A stretch of DNA of 64,000 nt from Sphingobacteriales bacterium (lineage in GTDB: Bacteria > Bacteroidota > Bacteroidia > Chitinophagales > UBA2359), in NCBI GenBank assembly GCA_016711285.1, contig JADJTG010000017.1:186001-250000 (forward strand), given 5' to 3'. A program made the position numbers and the translations under genes. Below the pieces are notes generated by a model. It was not told the DNA's origin. It did not search any database and saw only the letters and a program-made list of their open reading frames with translations. Shown here piece after piece: positions 19,333 through 30,400 of this stretch. Each line of letters begins with the position of its first letter. Position 1 is the stretch's first letter.

Positions 19333-19794
19333 TTATTTTGAGGGTGAAGTAATGAGACTTTTTACGCCTTGTTTTCTTTGTAATACAGCTTCTTCCAAAC
19401 TTAATCCATCTGGATACACATACACGGCAGCGTCATTTTTCATCTTTTCCTTTCTATTTGCATCTAATGCATTATACTCAGATAAGGTAAAGTATTCATT
19501 AGAAAAAATTCTTTTTGTAGGAATAGTTGTTGTTCCTACACTGTTAGGTAATGAAGTAACAGCACATCTGCTTGCTTTAGCATTAACAGGTAGCACTGTT
19601 ACAACCGGATTTGCTTTTTGTTGTTTTTTTGGAGAAACAGATGTTGTTTCTACACTTTTTTTACCAGCAGTTTTTTGTTCTTTCGTGGGCAATACAACAT
19701 TGGCTTTTGTTCTTTCTGCTTGCGCACTCACATTACTACTGCCCAAGGTAAGCACTATACCGCCGAGCATAAGAGAAAGTATTAACTTTTTCAT
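19333..19794 (-). CDS. Small secreted protein, cassette A
   Basis: 153 residues. The signal peptide MKKLILSLMLGGIVLTLGSS followed by NVSAQA is almost the same as that of the small protein of cassette C (41318). The mature part is basic in its first half (TKEQKTAGKKSVETTSVSPKKQQK) and has a more ordered C-terminus (EYFTLSEYNALDANRKEKMK; YPDGLSLEEAVLQRKQGVKS). No known domain was recognised. Its stop is only 8 bases before the ATG of large gene A, so the two form an operon. It is preceded by a TATATTTG -7 box at 19850-19857. The conserved signal peptide with a fast-diverging mature part suggests duplication followed by adaptation to each partner. Confidence 0.78.
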   Translation of the reverse strand: MKKLILSLMLGGIVLTLGSSNVSAQAERTKANVVLPTKEQKTAGKKSVETTSVSPKKQQKANPVVTVLPVNAKASRCAVTSLPNSVGTTTIPTKRIFSNEYFTLSEYNALDANRKEKMKNDAAVYVYPDGLSLEEAVLQRKQGVKSLITSPSK

Positions 19795-19849
19795 TTGTTT
19801 TGAATAATTTGGTTATTTAAATAAGATTATAATATTTTTACTTTAAAAA

Positions 19850-19857
19850 CAAATATA
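19850..19857 (-). promoter_or_regulatory. -7 box of cassette A
   Basis: On the minus strand this reads TATATTTG, a perfect TAnnTTTG box 56 bases upstream of the small-gene ATG. The surrounding block (ACAAATATAGTATATT on the plus strand) recurs upstream of cassette C at 41861-41876. Confidence 0.6.
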
Positions 19858-19877
19858 GTATATTTTTTATGAGTTTA

Positions 19878-19924
19878 ATGAACATAATAAGGTTTTCTAT
19901 AATGAAAAATCTTATTACGTTCAT
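19878..19924. terminator. Hairpin upstream of cassette A
   Basis: ATGAACATAATAAG (19878-19891) and CTTATTACGTTCAT (19911-19924) are an inverted repeat with one mismatch, flanked by T-rich DNA. It lies 35 bases after the remnant large-gene tail, so it is probably that lost gene's terminator. An equivalent hairpin stands at 41889-41940. Confidence 0.55.
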
Positions 19925-19959
19925 TATCAACATATTATATCTCTTTATTTGTTTGTTTT

Positions 19960-20099
19960 TTAGTTTCCTAATGCTCCGTTGTCAGCATTACAGCATCTTT
20001 CTACGTTTATGTCTCTCGTTGCTTGTTGTATGCAACCCGGTTCTGTCGGTGTAGTACCGCCCCTCCATTGCCGTCATCTACCCCGTATAATCTAAAGTA
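19960..20099 (-). pseudogene. 3' remnant of a lost large surface gene
   Basis: A short minus-strand frame ending at TAA 19960-19962 reads GGTTPTEPGCIQQ, then DINVERCCNADNGALGN. This aligns with the end of large protein C (YPGCEATSTENVTITAC ... CNADNGDWTTP): the PGC, the Cys and CNADNG are shared. The frame is broken near 20063, upstream of which DDGNGG can be read. It is cut at 20099 by the second IS element. I interpret it as the tail of a fourth cassette whose body has been lost. It is too short to be a gene by itself. Confidence 0.6.
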
Positions 20100-20263
20100 A
20101 TACCATTAAAATAGCTATTTGGCATAGTTGTTTTACAGACTCCATTTTCACATTTGGAGTGGCTGATATTAGTAACAATATCAGCCCATATCATTACAGA
20201 ATAGAAGACTTTATACACTATATTATTTATACCATTAAAACAACTATTTGGCATAGTTATTAT
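20100..20263 (+). repeat. Duplicated IS left end
   Basis: ATACCATTAAAATAGCTATT (20100) and ATACCATTAAAACAACTATT (20229) each continue to TGGCATAGTT: direct repeats of about 34 bases, 129 bases apart. Confidence 0.75.
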
Positions 20264-20275
20264 GGTATGGTAATT

Positions 20276-21325
20276 ATGTCATTACCCATAGAACTTATCA
20301 TAAAAGAGTCAGCAGATTACCTAAAACAGCTACATAAAAAGCCAAAAGGAAGGGCGTTTCTAAAATAAAGATGTTGATGAATATCCAAAGCGGTATCCAC
20401 CACAATCATCTTCTTGCCATCAAGTCAGGGGCTTCTGTGCGTTCGATAAACAGGTGGAAAGCTACTTACCAATCGCAGGGACTTGATGGATTGCTCAGGG
20501 ACAATAGAGGTGGTGATTTCCGTAGCCAACTCGAGACAGCAGACAAGGAGCGGATATCGCAAAAGCTAAAAGATCCCAAGAATGGGTTGCGCACCTACAA
20601 AGAAGCACAGCAGTGGCTGAAGTCGGAGTTGGGTATTGAAAAGCAATACAATACGGTAAGGATGTATCTGAAGCGAAACTTTGGCACAAAACTCAAGGTG
20701 GGTAGAAAAGCCATATCAAAAAGGACGAAGCGGCGGTTGATACTTTTAAAAAAACTTATCAAACACGCCAGAAGGCATTAAAAATAAGGAGTTTCGTCTT
20801 TCAGGCTGCCAGTGTATAAATATTTATGTTGCTGACGAAAGCAGGGTCGGGTTATTGCCCAATATAAGACGATGCCTTACCGCAAAGGGCGTAAAACCCA
20901 TCGTAGCTTACCAACATCGCTTCCAAAACTTCTATCTCTTTGGTGCCTATTCCCCCATCAACGGAGACAATCTTACCTTAGAAATGCCTTACTGTAATAC
21001 GGTCTGCTTTCAAATATTTATAGATAAACTCTCCGTACAAAAGCCTGAAGAATTCAAGATAATTCTACTTGACAATGGTGCTTTTCACCACAGCCGACAA
21101 TTGGTAATTCCTAAAAATATTCATCTGTTGTTTATTCCTCCTTACTCTCCCGAATTAAACCCCGCAGAGATGATATGGCGATTCATCAAGGGCAAAACTG
21201 CTAACATTATTTGCAAAGATCTGGAAGAACTCTCCGCCAAAGTCACTGATATTATCAACGATATGAGTAACGTTATCATTCAATCCATTACAGGTTGGAA
21301 ACTTTTTACAAACTGTGCCTTTTAG
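20276..21325 (+). CDS. IS630-family transposase, copy 2 (frameshifted)
   Basis: The start MSLPIELIIKESADYLKQLH is followed after one indel (about 20365) by an HTH segment with SGASVRSINRWKATYQSQG. Then come DPKNGLRTYKEAQQWLK and YNTVRMYLKRNFGTKLK, the second-helix region of IS630 transposases. A second break lies around 20750-20860. The DDE core reads ADESRVGLLP (first Asp, near 20835), IILLDNGAFHHSR (second Asp), and FIPPYSPELNPAEMIWRFIKG (final Glu; the string is continuous from IPPYSPELNPAEM). The C-terminus ends TNCAF at 21325. Homologous to the transposase of copy 1, with the same TACCA termini. Confidence 0.85.
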
Positions 21326-21352
21326 ATGTTTATTTGGTATTAGATATTTATT

Positions 21353-21400
21353 TGTATTATAGAGAAAAATACACACTTTTTTAAAACAGATTTAAAAAAA
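21353..21400 (-). promoter_or_regulatory. Orphan cassette promoter region
   Basis: TTATAGAGAAAAATACACAC then a T-run and TTAAAACAG matches the upstream region of the cassette B small gene (13832-13865). Here it points at the IS element and controls nothing recognisable. Probably the 5' remnant of the cassette whose 3' tail is at 19960-20099. Confidence 0.5.
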
Positions 21401-21412
21401 TGTATTGATAAA

Positions 21413-21446
21413 AAAAGCCTACCCCAAATATTTGGGATAGGCTTTT
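21413..21446. terminator. Terminator of the giant adhesin gene
   Basis: AAAAGCCTACCCCAAA (21413-21428) and TTTGGGATAGGCTTTT (21431-21446) form a 16-base stem with one mismatch, 20 bases after the adhesin stop. Confidence 0.85.
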
Positions 21447-21466
21447 AATATTTTAAACTAATAGGA

Positions 21467-24400
21467 TTAATCTTTCACTACGCGTACTACTTGTTCTGCT
21501 CTTGTTCCATCGTGGATACCGATGAAGTAAACTCCTGCAGACATAGCACTCATATCTATATTCCATTGATTTACACCAACACTTGCCTGTACTTGTAAGG
21601 TCTGCAATACGCGACCGATTACATCTACAACGCGAATTTCGAGGGTGTTTTCTTGATTAGAGATATAGTCTATGAATATTTGGTCGTGTGTCGGAATAGG
21701 ACCTACATTTACAATACCTTCAGCTGCTTTGTCGCGTGTGAGTGCCACGATAGTGGAAACAATTTCATTGACTCCAAAAATATCTACGGCACGCAAACGA
21801 TAGTAACTGATACCAAGCGGAGCTTGTTTATCCAAGAACTGATAGCTGCTGGATACTTGTGAGTCACCAACGGCATCGATATTGCCGATAGCTTCAAAGT
21901 TGATACCATCAACTGAACGTTCTAAGATAAAGTAGTCGTTATTGGTTTCTGTTGCAGTAATCCAGTACAATTCATTACCCGGCTCTAATACTTCACCCCA
22001 GAAACGAAGCAATTCAAGGGCAGTAACCGCAGTACAAGACTCTTCAACCTCTAAAGTTTGAGAACAACCTTCTGAGTTTTCGGTAACTACAAACTGAGTA
22101 ATTCCCAAAGGATAAATTTGGTCAGAAGAATAAACGGCTACACCGTTAGCATCTGCTGTTACAGTAGCTGTAGTATTACCCGGTAATGCGATGGTATAAG
22201 AAGCGTTAGCCACACCGTTGATAGTAATAGTTACTTTATAAGCAGTGTAGGCATTGTTTATTTTATCAACACATTCGGTAGTATATACAACTGTAAAGAT
22301 ACAAGGTGTCACCGCTTCGTACAAACCTGTGAGTAAGTTCACACTTACAGGACCACTTTGGCAGTTGTTCGGCAACATATAAGTATCCGAAACACTGCAA
22401 GAGTTACCATTATTATCCACAATTTGCACTACTGCACTACCTGCACCGGCAGGTAAGTTAGGAATAGTAATGATAGTTTGAGTACCTGTAGTGCTATAAT
22501 TGTAAATACCGGAGTTTGCACCATTGAGCAATACCATAAAGCTGCCACTGGTAATATCATCTGTATTTACGACTACTTGTAAATCATAAGAAGAAGCAGA
22601 GCCAATTGTTACAGGCGACATTGTTTGGTCAATAGTCGTTTCTGCACCGCTTACAATATTTACATCATACTGACCGGCAGGTAAATTGCTGAATACATAA
22701 TTACCATTATTACCGGTAGCTACTACAGATACCAAGGTATTTGTAGCCGTATTGTATAATTCTACCATAATATTGGCTGCATTGGCTTCATTCGCATCTT
22801 GTATTTGGTTTTGATTATTATCATACCAAATATGACCGCTGATAGAGCCATTTGTACCGCTGGCTTGACAATTGCCCGGTGTAGCATCTACTGTTACCAA
22901 AGGACATTCATCTCCGCCACCACTTGTGCAATTCAACACAGTTACGGTTGCCGTAGCAATAGCATCAGGACATACTTGACCCGGCAAATCAGGGTTTATT
23001 ACTACATAAGTAATCATATAAACACCTGCGTTCATTCCGGCAGCATTGAATATACCTGTACTTGGGTTAAACGCTGCCGTTTGTGGGCTGATAGACCATA
23101 TACCACCTGCTTGACCACCTGTAAGTGTAATTACACCTGAAGTTGGCAAGTCCGGTGTGCCATCGGCAAGATTACAAAGCACTAAGTCATTCAAATCACC
23201 TGCTACTACGTTTGCACATTCTTGTCCGCAATCCAATACATTTACAAAAGCGTGATAACCCTCTTGACAAGGAACCGGAGTATCATAGCTTACGCCATAA
23301 GTAGTTCCGGCTACACCATTATAAATAATACCGGTTACAGGATCAATATAAGCTCCGTCATTAACAGCAGGATCTAACCAATAAATACCGCCTTCTTCAA
23401 ATCCGAAACCAACAGGAGCCGGTGCCGGTGTACCTGCGCAATAATCAGGAATATCAAAATACAAAGGACCATCATTTTCATTTACAGTAATAGTAAATTC
23501 ACCTTCTGAAACACAACCATTTGCAGCCGTTACGCTTACAGTATAAGTAGTGGTTTCAGTGGGTTGAACTGCGATGGAACTAGTAGTTTCACCAGTACTC
23601 CAAACGATTTCAGCATCTTGCGCTGCATCTACACTCAAAGTAACTGTTTCACCTTCGCAAATTTCAGATATACCGTCAATAACAGCTGCTGGTGCAGTAA
23701 GATCTTGTGTTACTGTCACTGCATCTGTTGAAGAACAACCATTAGTTGGGTTTGTCACCGTTAAAGTATATGTACCCGCTACACTTACGCTCGGGTTTTG
23801 AGCCGCAGATGTAAAGCCGTTAGGACCTGTCCAGCTATAAGTAACACCTATAGTAGAAGAACTTCCGCTTAATGTCACCGTAGCATTGGTACAAGTAATT
23901 TGAGCATTTACATCAGCAACTGCGCCCGGCTGTGCCAACGATGCTTGTACCTGTACGGCATCTGTATCGCTACAACCATTCGCATTCGTCACTGTTACAG
24001 CATAAGTTCCCGCCGCATTTACAAGAGGTGTTGCTGTATTTGCACCGCTCACAATATTACCACCATTGCTTGCTACCCAACTATAAGAAGTAACAGCAGC
24101 AGAAGGCGTTGCCGTTAATTGTACGGTTGTTTGCGAGCAAGTAATAGTAGCTGCTACTGTGGCATCTACTGTCAATAAAGCAGGTTCAGTAACTGTAATG
24201 TTGAAATCAGCAGATTCACAACCATTAGCATCTTGAACCGTTACAACGTGGTTAGCAGCTTCTACACCAAAGAATTGGTTAGATAATTGATAAGTACCAC
24301 CATCTAAACTATATTGATAAGGTGCTGTGCCACCACTTGCACTCGCAGTGATCGTAGTAGTTCCGCCATAGCAAGCGATAGTACCGGAAATAGCAGAAGC

Positions 24401-27400
24401 TGTTACACCGCTTGGCTGTGTAATTGTACCGCTTATCGTTGATGTACATCCGTTGGCATCGGTGACTGTATAGCTGTATGCACCTGCACTTACTGTAAAT
24501 GTGCCTGTGCCACTGTACGGTGCTGTACCGCCTGTTGCACTCACTGTTACTGTTGTTGTGCCGCCATTACAATCTACACTACCTTCAACCGCAGATGCTA
24601 CCAAGGCACTTGGCTGTGTAATTGTACCGCTTACCGTTGATGTACAACCGTTGGCATCGGTGACTGTATAGCTGTATGCGCCTGCACTTACTGTAAATGT
24701 GCCTGTGCCACTGTACGGTGCTGTACCGCCTGTTGCACTCACTGTTACTGTTGTTGTGCCGCCATTACAATCTACACTACCTTCAACCGCAGATGCTACT
24801 AAGGCACTTGGTTCTGTAATTATTATATCATCTGTAGCTAAACAGCCATTTACATCGCGTACTTCAACCGTATAAGTTCCTGCACTTATATTGGCAAAAC
24901 TATTAGATGATTGGAAAGTACCACCATCCAAGCTGTATTCATAACTACCTGTTCCTCCACTCGCTACTACCACAATTGTAGTAGTGCCGCCATTACAAGA
25001 AACCGCTGCTGCTGAAGCAGATGCAATTAACTGTATGGGTTCTGTAATATCAACAGTAGCATTAGTTGTACATCCATTTTCATCAGTTACTACAATACTA
25101 TGAGTTCCCGCTGTAATACCACTGAATATGCCATTACCTGAAACACCGTCAAGTGTAATAGATAAAGTTCCTGTTCCACCACTTACACTTACTGTAACGG
25201 TAGTAGAACCACCATAACAAGCAATTGGCATTACATCGGAAATAATATTCAAAGCAGAAGGTTCTGTAATATTAATAGTTTGAGATGCTGTACATCCTTG
25301 CCCATCTTGTACTTGAATAGTGTGAGTTCCGGCAACAACATTAGAGAAAACAAAGCTACCGACAACGCCATCTAAATAGTAAGCATAGCTACCGTCTCCA
25401 CCTGTAGCAGCAATGCTAACAATACTGAAACCACCATTGCAAGCAATAGGGCTAAATACTACATCAACAGCCAAATCGCTATTTTGAGTAATATTTACAG
25501 TAATTTGATCAGAACAGCTATTAGCATCTACTACTTCTACAAGGTGTGTACCAGCTGTTATATCAGCAAATATGCCCGTAGTGTTGGAGGTGGTACCGTC
25601 TAATGTATAGGTCAAAACACCTGTGCCGCCTGTCGCACTCGCTGTAATCGTGCTGGTGCCACCATTACAACTTACTGCTGTCGCACTTGCTGACAAGCTC
25701 AATAACGCAGGTTCGGTCACTACCACTGCGCCTACTACATAAGTACAACCATTGCTATCACGTACTACTACATCATAGCTGCCCGCACCTACACTGAAAC
25801 TGCTGTTCGTGCTGTAAATGCCGCCATTGTTGATGGAGTATTCCAAACTGCCACTGCCACCACTCGCCGATACATTCAACAAGGTCGTGCCACCATTACA
25901 CAATATCGTGCCGGTGTTCGCACGCGCTGACAAAGCAGATGGTTCTGTGATGTCCAACAAAATATCTGTGTAGCATCCGTTTGCATCGCTCACCCGTATC
26001 TGATGACTGCCTGCACTCACATTCATAAATATTGAACTGCTTTGTGGTGCGCCGCCATCTAAACTGTAACTCAACGGACTAGTACCTCCGCTGGCACTTA
26101 CGGTAATTGTCGTAGTCGCGCCGTTACACAAAATAACCCCTGATACTGCACTCGCTATTATTGCCGTAGGTTCGCTCACCAATACCACAATGTCGTCGCT
26201 GCAAGCATTCGCATCTACTACTTCTACCGTGTGCGTACCCAAACTCACTCCACTGAATATGCCCGTAGTATTGGAGGTGGTGCCATCTAAGGTATAGGTC
26301 AATACACCCGTGCCGCCTGTAGCACTCGCTGTAATCGTGCTCAAGCCGCCGTTACAACTTACTGCTGTCGCACTCGCTGACAAGCTCAATGCCGCAGGTT
26401 CGGTCACTACCACTGCTCCTACTACATAAGTACAACCATTATCATCACGTACTACTACATCATAGCTGCCCGCACCTACACTGAAACTGCTGTTCGTGCT
26501 GTAAATGCCGCCATTGTTGATGGAGTATTCCAAACTGCCACTGCCACCACTCGCCGATACATTCAACAAGGTCGTGCCACCATTACACAATATCGTGCCG
26601 GTGTTCGCACTCGCTGACAAAGCAGATGGTTCTGTGATGTCCAACAAAATATCTGTGTAGCATCCGTTTGCATCGCTCACGCGTATCTCATGGCTGCCTG
26701 CACTTACATTCATAAATATTGAACTGCTTTGTGATGCGCCGCCATCTAAACTGTAACTCAAAGGACTGGTGCCGCCGCTTGCACTTACTGTAATTGTCGT
26801 AGTGCCACCGTTACACAAAATATCGCCCGATACTGCACTCGCTATTATTGCTGTAGGTTCGCTCACCAATACCGTAGTTTCGTCGCTGCAAGTATTCGCA
26901 TCTACTACTTCTACCGTGTGCGTACCCAAACTCACTCCACTGAATATGCCCGTAGTATTGGAGGTGGTGCCATCTAAGGTATAGGTCAATACACCCGTGC
27001 CGCCTGTAGCACTCGCTGTAATCGTGCTCAAGCCGCCGTTACAACTTACTGCTGTCGCACTCGCTGACAAGCTCAATGCCGCAGGTTCGGTCACTACCAC
27101 TGCTCCTACTACATAAGTACAACCATTATCATCACGTACTACTACATCATAGCTGCCCGCACCTACACTGAAACTGCTGTTCGTGCTGTAAATGCCGCCA
27201 TTGTTGATGGAGTATTCCAAACTGCCACTGCCACCACTCGCCGATACATTCAACAAGGTCGTGCCACCATTACACAATATCGTGCCTGGTGTTCGCACTC
27301 GCTGTCAAAGCAGATGGTTCTGTGATGTCCAACAAAATATCTGTGTAGCATCCGTTTGCATCGCTCACCCGTATCTGATGACTGCCTGCGCTTACATTCA

Positions 27401-30400
27401 TAAATATTGAACTGCTTTGTGATGCGCCGCCATCTAAACTGTAACTCAACGGACTAGTACCTCCGCTGGCACTTACGGTAATTGTCGTAGTCGCGCCGTT
27501 GCACAAAATATCGCCCGATACTGCACTCGCTACTATTGCCGTAGGTTCGCTCACCAATACCGTAGTTTCGTCGCTGCAAGCATTTCCATCTACTACTTCT
27601 ACCGTGTGTGTACCCAGACTCACTCCGCTGAATATGCCCGTAGTGTTGGAGGTGGTGCCATCTAAGGTATAGGTCAATACACCTGTGCCGCCTGTCGCAC
27701 TCGCTGTAATCGTGCTGGTGCCACCATTACAACTTACTGCTGTCGCACTTGCTGACAAGCTCAATAACGCAGGTTCGGTCACTACCACTGCTCCTACTAC
27801 ATAAGTACAACCATTATCATCACGTACTACTACATCATAGCTGCCTGCACCTACACTGAAACTGCTGTTCGTGCTGTAAATGCCGCCATTGTCTATGGAG
27901 TATTCCAAACTGCCACTGCCGCCACTTGCCGATACATTCAACAAGGTCGTGCCGCCATTACACAATATCGTGCCGGTGCTCGCACTCGCTGTCAAAGCAG
28001 ATGGTTCTGTGATGTCCAACAATATATCTACATAGCATCCGTTTGCATCGCTCACGCGTATCTGATGACTGCCAGCACTTACATTCATAAATATTGAACT
28101 GCTTTGTGATGCGCCGCCATCTAAACTGTAACTCAAAGGACTGGTGCCGCCGCTTGCACTTACTGTAATTGTCGTAGTGCCACCGTTACACAAAATATCG
28201 CCCGATACTGCACTCGCTACTATTGCCGTAGGTTCGCTCACCAATACAGTAGTTTCGTCGCTGCAAGCATTTCCATCTACTACTTCTACCGTGTGTGTAC
28301 CCAGACTCACTCCACTAAATATGCCCGTAGTATTGGAGGTGGTACCATCTAATGTATAGGTCAATACACCTGTGCCGCCTGTCGCACTCGCTGTAATCGT
28401 GCTCATGCCACCATTACAACTTACTGCTGTCGCACTCGCTGACAAGCTCAATAACGCAGGTTCGGTCACTACCACTGCGCCTACTACATAAGTACAACCA
28501 TTATCATCACGTACTACTACATCATAGCTGCCCGCACCTACACTGAAACTGCTGTTCGTGCTGTAAATGCCGCCATTGTTGATGGAGTATTCCAAACTGC
28601 CACTGCCACCACTCGCCGATACATTCAACAAGGTCGTGCCACCATTACACAATATCGTGCCGGTGTTCGCACTCGCTGACAAAGCAGATGGTTCTGTGAT
28701 GTCCAACAAGATATCTGTGTAGCATCCGTTTGCATCGCTCACGCGTATCTGATGACTGCCAGCACTTACATTCATAAATATTGAACTGCTTTGTGATGCG
28801 CCGCCATCTAAACTGTAACTCAAAGGACTAGTGCCACCGCTTGCACTTACTGTAATTGTCGTAGTCGCGCCGTTGCACAAAATATCGCCCGATACTGCAC
28901 TCGCTACTATTGCCGTAGGTTCATTAATAGTAATAGATACATCTTGTGTACAACCATTACTATCTGTTACAACAATACTGTGAGAACCACCACTTACATT
29001 ACTGAAAATGTTAGTAGCCTGTGCTATACCGCCATCTAAAGCATAAGACAAAGAACCTGTACCACCCGAAGCTGTCACAGTAATAGTGGAAGTGCCTCCA
29101 TTACATGTAATCGGAGTAGCATTTGCACTTGCTGTAACATCAGCAGGTATTACAATATCAATAGGACCTACATTAACAGTACAGCCATTGTCATCAGTAA
29201 CAGTAATGCTATAAGTACCTGCTGTTAAGTTATTAAATACATAAGAATTAGCCACTACTGGCACCAAGGCATTTAATTGAATAGTATAAGGAGCTGTGCC
29301 ACCTACTGCTACCACTACGATAGAGCCGGTTTGTCCTGCACAAAGTGGGCTGAGGGCATCAGCATCAACTATTAAAGCAGTTGGCTCACCAATGGTTACA
29401 TTTGCCTGATAAGTACATTTTGTAATAATATCCATTACATCAATGGTATAATTACCTGCACCTAATCCACTAAATATACCGGTAGTATTACTGGTAGCTC
29501 CAAGCATATAAGCAAATGAACCACTACCTCCATTGCCTGTTTCAGTGATTGTACCATCTGTAGCTCCATTACAAGTTACATCTGTGCTACTTGCACTAAC
29601 AGTAGCCCCTGTAGGATCGGCTACGTTGTAAGGTAAATCTACAGTACAACCCAAAGCATCTTGGATAGTAACAGTACCACTACCTGCCGGTAAATTACTG
29701 AATGAAGCACTTACCTGATAAGTAGAGCCGCCGTCAATAGAATATTGATAACTTCCATTTCCACCACTTACATTAGTAACAGTTATACTTCCTGTATTCG
29801 CTCCACATTCTGTCGGAGTAGAAGTAACTGTAGCCACCATTGGCGTACTTACCGTAATTACTACTTGATCTGTCACCAAAGGACAAGGTCCGACAGGATC
29901 GTTGGTAGTCAATTCTAATGTAATTGTACCAGAACCACTGAAGTTCATCAACAAAATAGAAGCAGGATCAGTGGTAGGTAAAGAACTGGATAACATTGCA
30001 CTTGCTGTACCGGTTGTAGATACAATCTGCCAATAAGCAGTAGTTGCACCACCTCCGATAGAAGCACCAGTTAAATAAACAAAATCTTGTTCATAACATA
30101 CTGTTGCATCGCCACCTGCATTTACAATTGCTTGTGGGTACACTGTATAAGTAACAGTTGCGGTTGCAGAGCAACTTTGCGCTGTGCTGTAAGTATAGTT
30201 AAATACTTGACCATTTGCTACAAGCACACTTGTTGGGTCTGCTATAGCAATGGCACCAATAGACCAAACTCCACCGGCAGCACCAATAGCACCTTCCAAT
30301 GTAGTCAAATCAACGGTAGCTTCCAAAGTATTCACCACATCTTCACATACTTCAGGATTCAAATCAGCAAGTACCGGATTATTGGTGATATTCACTGTTG

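Larger units (their letters stand above)
20100..21340 (+). mobile_element. IS630-family insertion sequence (copy 2)
   Basis: The right end, read inward, is ATACCAAATAAACATCTAAA continuing to AGGCACAGTT. It matches the left end ATACCATTAAAATAGCTATT continuing to TGGCATAGTT at 20100. TA lies outside both ends (20098-20099 and 21341-21342). A second copy of the left end is at 20229-20262, so the functional element may be 20229-21340 (about 1,112 bp), with 20100-20228 an extra end piece containing two small hairpins (20139-20160 and 20163-20184). Confidence 0.82.

Noticed and set aside
21155..21376. Minus-strand frame starting MCIFLYN near IS copy 2
   Set aside because: It begins in a duplicated promoter block and runs antisense through the transposase gene. 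The similar start at 13850 is likewise probably upstream of the true Met.
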